Shown: one piece after another, positions 1 through 7,011 of the stretch
Position numbering within the stretch: position 1 is the first letter of the stretch
Layout of the letters: each line of letters starts with the position of its first letter
Assembly (NCBI GenBank): GCA_030681635.1
Contig: JAUXRT010000147.1
Span: 1-13,709, forward strand
Reading direction: 5' to 3'
Source: Reyranella sp.
GTDB lineage: Bacteria; Pseudomonadota; Alphaproteobacteria; Reyranellales; Reyranellaceae
DNA: 13,709 nt
Translations under genes and position numbers: made by a program
Notes under the pieces: generated by a model
What the model saw: only the letters and a program-made list of their open reading frames with translations
Told to the model about the DNA's origin: nothing
Database searches by the model: none

Positions 1-531
1 GATGATCTTGATCATGAAGGCGGGCTTGGCCAGGCTCTTCAGGAGCGGCGCCTTGTCCATCTCGCGGTGCTTATAACCCATGGTGGCGTTAACGCAGAGC
101 ACCGAGCCGTAGTGGAGCGTGCAGACCAGCGTCTCGCTCTCGTGGCTGATCCTGGGCGTCGCGAGCTTCTTGGGGAAGCCCCAGATCTCGCGGCCGCCGG
201 CGATCGGCGAATTGTCGTCGAGATACATGGCGTGGACGTAGCCGCCTTCCTGCACCTGGCCGTCCTTGTCCTTGAAGCGGACCGGGATCACCTGGCCGGT
301 CTCGGTGTAGTCGCCGAAGCCGGTCGAGTCGGGCATGCGGATGAATTCGTAGTTCACCGTGTCGCCCACCACCTCGAGCGGCTCGGGCACGAGGGCGCGC
401 AGCAGCTCGGGGTCGGTGCGGTAGGTGATGATGACGAACTCGCGATTGTAGAACTTGTAGGGTCCGCGCGGATAAGCCGGGTTGTTGAGCGGCATCGCGA
501 AGGCGTTCTTGCGGACGTCGGCTATTTTCAT
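1..531 (-). CDS. adc: Acetoacetate decarboxylase, C-terminal end cut off by window edge
   Basis: This gene decarboxylates acetoacetate to acetone and CO2 in the cytoplasm, or is a close relative acting on a similar beta-keto acid. I translated it by hand, because it has no stop inside the window: 177 residues are visible, starting MKIADVRKNAFAMPLNNPAY. Residues around 115-122 read EIWGFPKK, the signature around the Schiff-base lysine pair of acetoacetate decarboxylases (family knowledge). The start ATG at 529-531 overlaps the patatin stop codon as ATGA, and GGAGCTCAAGAA just upstream can supply the ribosome site, so the two genes are probably translationally coupled. A patatin gene next to this enzyme is a pairing I recall from alphaproteobacterial 3-hydroxybutyrate/PHB loci, so a beta-hydroxybutyrate dehydrogenase may lie outside the window. 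The family call is secure; the substrate is inferred. Confidence 0.93.
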   Translation of the reverse strand, partial: MKIADVRKNAFAMPLNNPAYPRGPYKFYNREFVIITYRTDPELLRALVPEPLEVVGDTVNYEFIRMPDSTGFGDYTETGQVIPVRFKDKDGQVQEGGYVHAMYLDDNSPIAGGREIWGFPKKLATPRISHESETLVCTLHYGSVLCVNATMGYKHREMDKAPLLKSLAKPAFMIKII

Positions 532-1688
532 TTCTTGAGCTCCTGCTCGCGGCCCTGGTGGGCAAGGTCGAAGGTGAACACGCCATCGGCGCTCTGCGGG
601 CGCTGCAGGACCTCGGGGTGGCGCAGCGTCTTGACCATGTCGTCGTAGCCGGTCTTCCAATGCTCTTCCATCGTCCGGCGCGAGAACTCGTAGTCCTTCG
701 ACGCGCCCTCGTAGCTCCGGGCGCGATAGATCAGGTGGATGATGTTGTAGACCTTGGTGTCGGCCTCCTGCGCCAGCAACTCGGCCTCCGGTGTCTGGCG
801 TAGCTCGGGCCGCATGTTGGCCAGCAGCATGGCGGCAGCGCGGCGCACCGCCTGCAGCTTGCGGAACTGGTCGGTGCCGGCGCGCGTGCGGCTGGAGTAG
901 CGGATGTCCTTCTGGCGCACGTCGACCTCGATCATGTCGCGCGGCAGATCTCCGCGGGCGCTCCACAGATCGATCTGGAACGCGAGCGTGTCGTTGCGCG
1001 GCCGGGCGTCGAGCACCCATTGCAGCGGCGTGTTGGAAACGATGCCGCCGTCCCAATAGAACTCGCCGTCGACCTCGGTGGCGGGAAAGCCCGGCGGCAG
1101 CGAGCCGCTGGCCATGACGTGCGCGGCGCCGACCTTGTGCGTCGTGTTGTCGAAGTAGGTGAGGTTGCCGGTCTTGACGTTGGTGGCGCCGACGCTGAAG
1201 CGGGTCTCGCGGGCGTTGATGCGGTCGAAGTCGACCAGGCTTTCGAGCAGGGTCTTGAGCGGTGAGATATCGTAGTAGGCGAGGTTTCCGGGATTGCCGG
1301 CCGGCGTGAAGATCGGCGGTGGCACGCGCGGCTTGAAGAAGCTCGGCGCCCCCCACAGCATGGTGCCCATGGCACGCCACTGGTTCACCATCTGGCGCTG
1401 CATGTCGCTCTTGATGTCGAGGCCCGAGAGGAAGGGGATGCCGAGCGGCGGGGTCGTCACCGTCTCCCAGAAGGCGCGCAGCTTCTCGACCCGCCGCTCC
1501 GGCGCATTGCCGGCGATCAGTGCCGAGTTGATGGCGCCGATCGAGATGCCGGCCACCCAGTCGGGATGAAGGTTGGCCTCGGCCAGCGCCTGGTAGGCCC
1601 CGGCCTGGTAGGAGCCCAGCGCGCCGCCACCCTGAAGAAGAAGCGCAATGCGCTCGAAGTCGGGACGCATTACAGGCGTGGAACTCAT
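528..1688 (-). CDS. Patatin-like phospholipase
   Basis: Predicted serine acyl hydrolase of 386 residues using the patatin Ser-Asp dyad. Visible motifs are the oxyanion-hole glycine loop GGGALG at residues 20-25, the nucleophile elbow GISIG with Ser49, and the DGG motif with catalytic Asp213 in YWDGGIVSNTPL. All catalytic parts are present, so it should be active, probably on phospholipids or other acyl esters near the membrane. I chose the ATG at 1686-1688 because AAGGAGA lies 7 bases upstream; a longer reading from 1769 adds 27 basic residues that do not look like patatin. The C-terminal half is helical and charged, as in the long bacterial patatins. It overlaps the acetoacetate decarboxylase gene by 4 bases and is probably co-transcribed with it. 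It is separated by about 140 bases from the methyltransferase gene upstream, and probably lies outside the lasso cluster. Confidence 0.93.
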   Translation of the reverse strand: MSSTPVMRPDFERIALLLQGGGALGSYQAGAYQALAEANLHPDWVAGISIGAINSALIAGNAPERRVEKLRAFWETVTTPPLGIPFLSGLDIKSDMQRQMVNQWRAMGTMLWGAPSFFKPRVPPPIFTPAGNPGNLAYYDISPLKTLLESLVDFDRINARETRFSVGATNVKTGNLTYFDNTTHKVGAAHVMASGSLPPGFPATEVDGEFYWDGGIVSNTPLQWVLDARPRNDTLAFQIDLWSARGDLPRDMIEVDVRQKDIRYSSRTRAGTDQFRKLQAVRRAAAMLLANMRPELRQTPEAELLAQEADTKVYNIIHLIYRARSYEGASKDYEFSRRTMEEHWKTGYDDMVKTLRHPEVLQRPQSADGVFTFDLAHQGREQELKK

Positions 1689-1831
1689 GGTGCGTCTCCT
1701 TCGTGGCAGAACCGCCGCGGCGATGACTTCTGACCTGCCATCTACATGATCGCAATGACCATTCCGCATAGGCCGGGACAGGGTCGGGCATTACGCCGCA
1801 AGTTGTTGATTCAATGCAAAAATTGGGCCCC
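1689..1831 (-). other. Spacer between methyltransferase and patatin genes
   Basis: This is a 143-base spacer with no coding signal on either strand. It is relatively AT-rich next to the methyltransferase stop and holds a self-complementary GGGCCC followed by AATTTTT on the minus strand, but that palindrome has no loop and is not a convincing terminator. The spacer probably contains the patatin promoter; TTGAAT and TAATGC elements are visible on the minus strand at poor spacing (15 bases), so I do not call one. It is the most likely left boundary of the lasso peptide cluster. Confidence 0.4.
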
Positions 1832-3337
1832 TCAAACGACCTGGAGCGCCCGCAGTGTCGGCAACTCCCCGTCGGCGAAGGCGCGGGCCTGATCGATCAG
1901 GTCGGCAAGGGGCTCCGCCGGGAGGACTTTTGCGGCCGCTCTTGCCCATTCGTCCGGCCGCTTCTTGCCGGCGCGGATCTCGGCCAGGAAAAGCTGCTGC
2001 GTCCGGCCGACGGCAATGCCGCCGCCGGTAACGGGGCTGGCGAGGGCGTGGACATCGCCCACGGTGCGGGCGCTGGCGATCAGATGGGTGTTGAGCCTGT
2101 CGGTTCGCGGCCGCACCCGGGCCGTGACCTGCTCGTCCTGCGCCGCCTGGATCAGGTCGCAGCTGGCGATCAGGATCGCGGCCTCGGCGATCTGACTGAG
2201 CGAAATGCCCTTGGGCTGCAGCACCTGCTCGATTTGGCCGAGCGACCTGACCTTGCCGTCGCCCAGCACCTCGAGCACCGCGCCATACGCCGCCTCGCCC
2301 GGGCCGGTCTGGCCGAGCGCCAGGGCGGCACGCAGCTTGAGCGGCAATTCCAGCGGTCGCACTACCGCGACCACCCGCTCGCCGCGGAGCGCTTCGGCGC
2401 GGTCGGTGGTGGAGAGCTGTCCGGTACCCTTGACCCAATAGTCGCGGCGGAAGCGCGGGTTGACGATCAGGTCCTTGACCGTCTCGCGCAACCCGCTGTC
2501 GCCGACGTCCGCCAGCAGGCTCCGTTGCGCGGCGGACAGGCCCATTGAATCGATGTGATCGGCAAAGTCGGTCGAGCAGGCGTAGCCGACGTCGGCCGGT
2601 GCCAGCCAGCGGGTGACGGTCGTAAAGTGCATCGGCTGCCAGTCGCGGTTGAAGAATTCGTGCGCCAGGTAGTGACGATCGTCCTCCCGCAGGGCCTTGA
2701 AGCTGTCGACGATCCCGGGATTGTCGCGGGCAAACGCCGGGTTGGTCGCCAGCAGCCGGTCCAGGAAACCGACGGCATCGTCGATGCGCTCGGCAATGGG
2801 CGTACCCTCGCTGCCGGTCCGGTTCGCATGCTCGACCAACAGATGGCGCAGCGGCGAAAACGCCGCCCAGCCGGGCAGCGCGTTGTAGCCCATGTAGACG
2901 ACACCGCCCGGCTTCAGGCGGCGCCGGATGAAAGCCACGATCGCGTCGCGATTGCCGTCGGAGATCCAGCTCCACACGCCGTGCAGGCCGATGTAGTCGA
3001 ACATCGGCAGGTCACGACCGGAGAAGTCGACGAAGGAGTCGCTGTGGAGGCCAACCTCGGCGCCCGCGGCCGCGGCGAGGTTTTGGGCAAAGCCGGCATG
3101 GGCGGGAGTGATGTCGGTGCCGTGCCAGCGCACCGCCGATGCCGCGGCATGGATGGCGAGGCTCACGCCCTGGCCGAAACCCAGTTCGCAGGCTGTCCCG
3201 ACCGCCGGCGCCGGCAGGCCGGCACTCAGGAAGGCAAGCCGCAGCCGCAGCGGGTTGAGTTCGCTGTGATAGCTGTAGGTATAGTCGATGTCGGTCCGAT
3301 AGCCGTCGGCTGCGTCGTTCATGTCAGGTGTTCGCAC
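1832..3337 (-). CDS. Class I SAM-dependent methyltransferase with regulatory domain
   Basis: A protein of about 500 residues. The N-terminal half is a Rossmann methyltransferase: motif I is CELGFGQG near residues 50-57, followed by the acidic-loop region WHGTDIT and the FDYIGLHGVWSWI stretch. A second region from about residue 210 to 320 resembles the methyltransferase regulatory domain found in bacterial protein-lysine-methyltransferase-like proteins, and a winged-helix-like C-terminus follows. The start is uncertain: GTG at 3335-3337, or ATG at 3320-3322 five codons later; neither has a strong ribosome site. It begins only 3 bases (GTG) or 18 bases (ATG) after the nucleotidyltransferase stop, so it is probably the last gene of the lasso transcript. 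It is unlike the small methyltransferases I know from lasso clusters, so a role in peptide methylation is inferred only from position. It could instead methylate a polysaccharide or a protein. Confidence 0.8.
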   Translation of the reverse strand: MRTPDMNDAADGYRTDIDYTYSYHSELNPLRLRLAFLSAGLPAPAVGTACELGFGQGVSLAIHAAASAVRWHGTDITPAHAGFAQNLAAAAGAEVGLHSDSFVDFSGRDLPMFDYIGLHGVWSWISDGNRDAIVAFIRRRLKPGGVVYMGYNALPGWAAFSPLRHLLVEHANRTGSEGTPIAERIDDAVGFLDRLLATNPAFARDNPGIVDSFKALREDDRHYLAHEFFNRDWQPMHFTTVTRWLAPADVGYACSTDFADHIDSMGLSAAQRSLLADVGDSGLRETVKDLIVNPRFRRDYWVKGTGQLSTTDRAEALRGERVVAVVRPLELPLKLRAALALGQTGPGEAAYGAVLEVLGDGKVRSLGQIEQVLQPKGISLSQIAEAAILIASCDLIQAAQDEQVTARVRPRTDRLNTHLIASARTVGDVHALASPVTGGGIAVGRTQQLFLAEIRAGKKRPDEWARAAAKVLPAEPLADLIDQARAFADGELPTLRALQVV

Positions 3338-3340
3338 GTC

Positions 3341-4507
3341 TCAGCCATTTCCCGCGATCGCCTTGAAGGCGAGCCGGAACGGGCGTGTCGCATAGTACGC
3401 CCCCCAAAGCGCCTGAGGCAGCTTCAGGGCGGCGTAGTCGCCGGGAGTCGGCGTGAAGGCGATGCTGAGGGCGCCTTTGATCCTGTCCAACCGGCTGTCG
3501 CACAGCTCGAGGTCGACGAAGTTTTCACCTTCCGACGAGGGCAGCTGTCCCGTGCGCATGCGGCCGGCCAGCAACAGTGCGCGGGTACGGACCCGATCGC
3601 TTTGCGCGACGAGGGCTGCCAGGGCGTCGGGTGGCGCGACATCGAGCAGCTCCTGCACCATCGCACAGCCGAGAAGAACCGCATCGCCACAGCCCTGGCC
3701 CTGTGCGCGCCGGTGGATCGCGGACCAGTCGAGATCGCGGTGGCGATCGATCGTCAGGGCGAAATCCTGGACCCACTTCAGCAGCTTCCACACTTCTTTC
3801 GTTCCATGGCCGGCCAGCAACAGTGCCAGGTTGGCGCCAGCGACGGTCGGAATGTCGCGATCGCCGATCGATATCCGGCCGAGGTCGTTCCAGGCATCTT
3901 CCGTCTTCAGGGGAAACGGCACATGGGTGCCGCTCAACGCCCAGTGCAGGTCGATCGCGGCCTCGCCGTCGGCACGTGCGAAGGCGTGTTGCCGCAGATG
4001 GGCGAGGAAGGCCCGCCGGAAGGCCCGGTCGCCCTGGGCGCTCCGGTATCCCAGGGAAGCCAGCACGTCCTCGGCGTCGTCCAGCCGGTCCTCGGACACC
4101 AGCACGTCGATGTCGTTGTATTCACGCAGGGCGAGGTCGCCGTAGAGAGCGATCGCCAGGGCGGGGCCCTTGAAGGCGGCGAAGGGGATGGCCTTGTCGT
4201 CAAACGCCGCCGCCATGCGGCGGAGTTCGCTCGACAAGGTCAGCGTTCGCACGAGATGTTGCTGGCGAAAAAGTTCGAGCGAGCTTCTCTCGAACTCCGG
4301 GACGGCTTCCCAGGCGAGGTCGTTCAGGCATTGGAAAAGTTGGGGCCGCACGCCGTGGCCTTCGGCCAGTCGGGCGAGCAGCGGGTAGTCCAATCCGTTG
4401 CGAAGCAAGTCCCGGAGGCGCGCCAAATCCGGAGCAGGCCGCACCGCCAGGCAGAGCAGGTCGAATTCAGCGCCGCCTGTTCGAACGCCCGGCACCGGCG
4501 ACCCCAA
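3341..4507 (-). CDS. Lasso-cluster nucleotidyltransferase family protein
   Basis: A protein of up to 388 residues matching the uncharacterised NTP_transf_5-type nucleotidyltransferases. Visible features are KGPALA at 113-118, YGDLALREYNDIDVLV around 122-137 with a probable metal-binding D132-x-D134 pair, and IDLHW at 185-189, which is characteristic of this family. Such proteins recur in lasso peptide clusters that also carry an HPr-like kinase, where they are thought to act on the phosphorylated C-terminus of the peptide (adding a nucleotide or sugar-phosphate-derived group). That activity here is inference. The start is weak: TTG at 4505-4507 follows an in-frame TAA directly, and GTG at 4493-4495 is an alternative. 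It follows the precursor gene by about 80 bases that contain two stem-loops, and it abuts the methyltransferase gene. Confidence 0.85.
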   Translation of the reverse strand: MGSPVPGVRTGGAEFDLLCLAVRPAPDLARLRDLLRNGLDYPLLARLAEGHGVRPQLFQCLNDLAWEAVPEFERSSLELFRQQHLVRTLTLSSELRRMAAAFDDKAIPFAAFKGPALAIALYGDLALREYNDIDVLVSEDRLDDAEDVLASLGYRSAQGDRAFRRAFLAHLRQHAFARADGEAAIDLHWALSGTHVPFPLKTEDAWNDLGRISIGDRDIPTVAGANLALLLAGHGTKEVWKLLKWVQDFALTIDRHRDLDWSAIHRRAQGQGCGDAVLLGCAMVQELLDVAPPDALAALVAQSDRVRTRALLLAGRMRTGQLPSSEGENFVDLELCDSRLDRIKGALSIAFTPTPGDYAALKLPQALWGAYYATRPFRLAFKAIAGNG

Positions 4508-4539
4508 TTATGCGTGAGCTGGAACCAGCGACCGTACCG

Positions 4540-4590
4540 GCCGAGAGGGCGCTCGGCGTCGATCCAGGCCGGATAAGGCCGGGCCGGATC
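4540..4590 (-). promoter_or_regulatory. Tandem stem-loops just after the lasso precursor gene
   Basis: Read on the minus strand, the first hairpin pairs 4582-4590 with 4561-4570: nine base pairs (GATCCGGCC with GGCCtGGATC, one bulged base at 4566) around an 11-base loop. It starts inside the precursor stop codon. The second pairs 4552-4557 with 4540-4545 (GCCGAG with CTCGGC) around a 6-base loop. Neither has a following T run, so they are not intrinsic terminators. Hairpins after a lasso precursor gene are known to protect or process the transcript so that the short peptide is made in excess over its enzymes; that role is inferred here. Confidence 0.55.
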
Positions 4591-4798
4591 AGGAGCGCGA
4601 GTCGCTGATCAGATGCCGGCCGCCGCGCCCGGTGAAGCGGTTGTTCTTCCCGTCTTTGCCGCCGGTGTTGCTCTTGGTCATGGTCAGCTCGCGCAGTGCC
4701 CCCAGCCTGGTGAGGACGGGCTTCTCGTAGGCCTTCTTTGCCAGGGCCAGTTCCGGGCCGGAGGCCTCTTCAGTCGTTTCCGTCGATTTGTCCATCAT
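4589..4798 (-). CDS. Lasso peptide precursor (A protein)
   Basis: A 69-residue ribosomal precursor. The leader contains Y24-x2-P27-x-L29-x3-G33-x5-T39, exactly the lasso leader signature bound by PqqD-like B1 proteins. Thr39 is the conserved penultimate leader residue, so cleavage is expected after Met40. The core (codons 4592-4678) would be T41-S69, 29 residues. With Thr41 as residue 1, Asp49 is residue 9, giving a 9-residue macrolactam TKSNTGGKD and a basic 20-residue tail containing NNRFTGRGG and ending SDSRS. The terminal Ser69 suits phosphorylation by the cluster kinase. The start is the first of two adjacent ATGs (4796-4798), with AAGGG 7 bases upstream. It lies 16 bases after the B1 stop. 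An alternative cut after Lys42 would put Asp49 at position 7, which is less usual. Membership of the lasso class is secure; the exact core is a prediction. Confidence 0.92.
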   Translation of the reverse strand: MMDKSTETTEEASGPELALAKKAYEKPVLTRLGALRELTMTKSNTGGKDGKNNRFTGRGGRHLISDSRS

Positions 4799-4814
4799 GG
4801 CATGGCCCTTCACT

Positions 4815-5093
4815 TCATCCTGTCTTCTCGACGAGGCGCTCTTCCTCAAGACGCGCCAGGATCTGCACCACGTCGGCCTGGCAGGCAGCCTCCGATACAT
4901 CGAATTCAGCCTGGATCGAAGCACAAAGGTCGGCCACCGACCGGGGTTGTTCGAGTGAATCCCAGATGTGGACGCCGACGCCCTTGAGCCCGAAATAGAG
5001 CGCACGGTCCAGATCCAGAATCGCAACCTCGTCGTTGATCTTGCAGGAAACCTGCTGTGTCGACCGCTTGAAGACCACCGGGGACTGGACCAT
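4815..5093 (-). CDS. PqqD-like RRE protein, lasso B1 (leader binding)
   Basis: A small RiPP recognition element of 92 residues. The body VSCKINDEVAILDLDRALYF followed by GVHIWDSL and a C-terminal helix ending RLEEERLV is the PqqD/lasso-B1 pattern: a three-strand sheet and helices that bind the leader's YxxP region and present the precursor to the B2 protease. I prefer ATG 5091-5093, with AGGA 9 bases upstream, over the TTG at 5175-5177; the latter would add 28 arginine-rich residues that do not resemble the family and would sit on the predicted promoter. It is immediately upstream of the precursor gene (16-base gap), so the two are almost certainly co-expressed. Its separate existence from B2 marks this as a split-B system, as in Gram-positive and paeninodin-type clusters. 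Confidence 0.92.
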   Translation of the reverse strand: MVQSPVVFKRSTQQVSCKINDEVAILDLDRALYFGLKGVGVHIWDSLEQPRSVADLCASIQAEFDVSEAACQADVVQILARLEEERLVEKTG

Positions 5094-5167
5094 TCCGATT
5101 CGTCCTGAAGCCCGTCGACGGAGACGAGCGGAAATTCGCCTGATCGTTCCTTTCAAGCGTTGCCGCG

Positions 5168-5196
5168 AATTTATCAAGAGTTTCCCTGCAGATCAA
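5168..5196 (-). promoter_or_regulatory. Candidate sigma70-type promoter for B1-precursor genes
   Basis: In an unusually AT-rich patch between the cyclase and B1 genes, the minus strand has TTGATC (5191-5196), a 17-base spacer and TAAATT (5168-5173). The match to consensus is moderate but the spacing is ideal. It would give a leader of about 65-70 bases before the B1 ATG. It implies that B1, the precursor and downstream genes can be transcribed separately from the kinase-B2-cyclase genes. This was found by reading the sequence, with no experimental support. Confidence 0.45.
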
Positions 5197-5215
5197 ATGC
5201 AATAAATTGTGATCT
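5190..5215. promoter_or_regulatory. Inverted repeat overlapping the -35 region, possible operator
   Basis: AGATCA at 5190-5195 and its perfect complement TGATCT at 5210-5215 flank a 14-base AT-rich centre. The left arm coincides with the -35 element of the candidate promoter. The 20-base centre-to-centre spacing of the arms, about two helical turns, would suit a dimeric regulator. No regulator gene is in the window, and a 6-base inverted repeat can arise by chance. Confidence 0.3.
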
Positions 5216-5242
5216 CCCGGCGCCAGAGACGCCCTCCCAGGG

Positions 5243-7009
5243 TCAGTTGTGGGTCAGCCAGTGGTCGAGGCTATAGGCTGCCATGGCGAAATAGATCTCG
5301 GTTTCCGACGCCTGCACGGTCGGCAACTGCTGCCGGTCGACGTAGCGCTCGAACCGGCTTCCCCGGGAAGGTTCGGGCAGGCCGTGCTTCCGCATCGATG
5401 CGACGTCCGGGTAGCACGCCAGCGGCGTCTTCTCGCGGCCGAGCACTTCGGCGGGCAGCCGGTCCCGCATGGCCTCGCGCATCAGGTGCTTTTTCCAGCC
5501 CCAGGGAACCGGCGGCACGGAGAGCATGAAGTCGGTGACGCGGAGGTCGAGGTAGGGATGACGCCGCACGATCGGCGCCAGCTGCTCGCGGAAATTCATG
5601 TCGTCGAGATCGTTCTGCCAGAAGGGGCTCGTGAAAGAGGCTATCGCCAGGGGACGCCACGGATGAGATGTGTCGCCGCCTTCGCCGAGGGTCGCCAGAC
5701 GCTCCGCCAGCTTCAGGCGTTCGGCGAAATCCCGGTTCAGCCATGGCGGCGGCGTGTCGGGGCGTTTGGCCTCCGGCTGCGGACCGGCATGGCGCCGCAG
5801 CGTCTGGGTCCATCCGGCGATGCCCTTGACCCTTGCATACTGGAGCAGCGCGCCGGCGAGCCGGCCCCACGATCGCCGCCCGAACAGCCATCCGAGATAG
5901 CTGTTCCGTTCCAGGGTGAGGGCATTGTCCGGCCCTTCGCCTTCGAGCCAGACCGGGGCGGCGCGTGCCCTGTCGCCGTCGATCTGGCGGATGTTGTAGG
6001 CGTTGAGGATCGAGATCGACGGCTCGGCCGACCTTATGTCGCGCGCGCGCCATTGCGGATCGTAGACAAGCTCGTCGACCACCCTGATGCGCAGGTCGAT
6101 TCCGAGACGGCGCGCGGCGAGGGAGGCGAAGTAATCCTCCCTGATGTGCATCGCCTCCTCATAGTGTTCGCATTCGGCGACAATCCGCGAGGCATCAGCC
6201 GTTACATCGAGGGTGCTGGCGGCGAGTGCCGTGGAATCGAGGCCGCCGCTCAAGGCGATGCCCACCCGGCCTGCCGGCAGCCGGTCGGCAACGGCAAGCG
6301 ACAGCAGTTCGCGAAAGCGCTCGGTGTAGGTCCTGGGATCGCGGAAATAAACCGGCTCGACGACATTCAGGCGCCAGTAGCTGCGGATGGCAGCACCTGC
6401 CTGGTTCAGCTTCAGGGTATGGGCGGGCGCAAGCCGCTGGATGTCGCGGTAGATGGTCCGCTCGAACTCGCGCGAGCAGCCGCCGGTCAGGAAGTCGGCA
6501 ATCCAGTAGTCGTCGAGATCGCGGCCGGTCGACGCCCGGGCCGCGATCCAGTCGAGCGAATCGCCGACGAACCAGGTGTTTCCCTTCCGGGCATGGAACA
6601 GCAGCCGCACGCCCATCTGGTCGCGGACGGCGATCAGGCTTTGCCGTTCGTCGTCCCACAGGGCGAAGGCGAAATCGCCGGCGAGAAATTCCGTGAACCG
6701 TTCGCCCCACCTTGCATAGGCATGCAGGCACAGCAGCGCGTCGGGGATCGCCTCGGGCGGATTTCCGATCTCCGCCGCCAGTCGTGCCTGGAGTTCGCGG
6801 CCCGCATCGAGCCGGATGCGCCCGACGATCCAGTAGCGGCCGCCGAGGGAATGAAGGACGCTTTCCTCGCCGGGCGGGCCGGACGAATCGGCGGTGGAGC
6901 AGACGAAGGCGGCCCGGCCGGCGTCGCCGAACAGCTTGACGTCGGATGCATCGCCAAGCTGGTGCACATCCAGCGACTCGGCGTGAAGATTGAAGACCGC
7001 GGCGAACAA
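5243..7009 (-). CDS. Lasso cyclase, asparagine-synthetase-like (C protein)
   Basis: A 588-residue ATP-dependent macrolactam synthetase that activates the ring Asp side chain as an acyl-AMP and closes it on the core N-terminus. The N-terminal half is a class-II glutaminase-like domain (GDFAFALWDD, 111-120), but position 2 is Phe instead of the catalytic Cys, as expected for lasso cyclases, which do not use glutamine. The synthetase half has the ATP pyrophosphatase loop SGGLDST at 254-260, EGEGPDN at 356-362 in the place of the usual GxGxDE-type motif, and a conserved C-terminal block RRHPYLDLRV to GREKTP (482-529) with basic residues expected at the active site. The start is TTG 7007-7009, two bases after the B2 stop; the protein start MFAAVFNL matches the usual cyclase N-terminus. 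A CTG at 7025-7027 is an alternative start. Confidence 0.93.
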   Translation of the reverse strand: MFAAVFNLHAESLDVHQLGDASDVKLFGDAGRAAFVCSTADSSGPPGEESVLHSLGGRYWIVGRIRLDAGRELQARLAAEIGNPPEAIPDALLCLHAYARWGERFTEFLAGDFAFALWDDERQSLIAVRDQMGVRLLFHARKGNTWFVGDSLDWIAARASTGRDLDDYWIADFLTGGCSREFERTIYRDIQRLAPAHTLKLNQAGAAIRSYWRLNVVEPVYFRDPRTYTERFRELLSLAVADRLPAGRVGIALSGGLDSTALAASTLDVTADASRIVAECEHYEEAMHIREDYFASLAARRLGIDLRIRVVDELVYDPQWRARDIRSAEPSISILNAYNIRQIDGDRARAAPVWLEGEGPDNALTLERNSYLGWLFGRRSWGRLAGALLQYARVKGIAGWTQTLRRHAGPQPEAKRPDTPPPWLNRDFAERLKLAERLATLGEGGDTSHPWRPLAIASFTSPFWQNDLDDMNFREQLAPIVRRHPYLDLRVTDFMLSVPPVPWGWKKHLMREAMRDRLPAEVLGREKTPLACYPDVASMRKHGLPEPSRGSRFERYVDRQQLPTVQASETEIYFAMAAYSLDHWLTHN

Positions 7010-7011
7010 CT

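Noticed and set aside
1817..1831. GGGCCC followed by a T-rich stretch after the methyltransferase as an intrinsic terminator
   Set aside because: The palindrome leaves no loop, so it cannot form a normal hairpin; kept only as a note in the spacer entry.
2555..4576. Long plus-strand open frame of 673 codons opposite the methyltransferase and nucleotidyltransferase genes
   Set aside because: It is an antisense shadow in GC-rich DNA: it has no recognisable domain, its composition is low-complexity (Gln/Arg/Val-rich), and both genes on the other strand have clear family motifs.
5217..5240. GGCG...CGCC hairpin just after the cyclase stop
   Set aside because: Four base pairs and no T run; this would occur by chance at this GC content.
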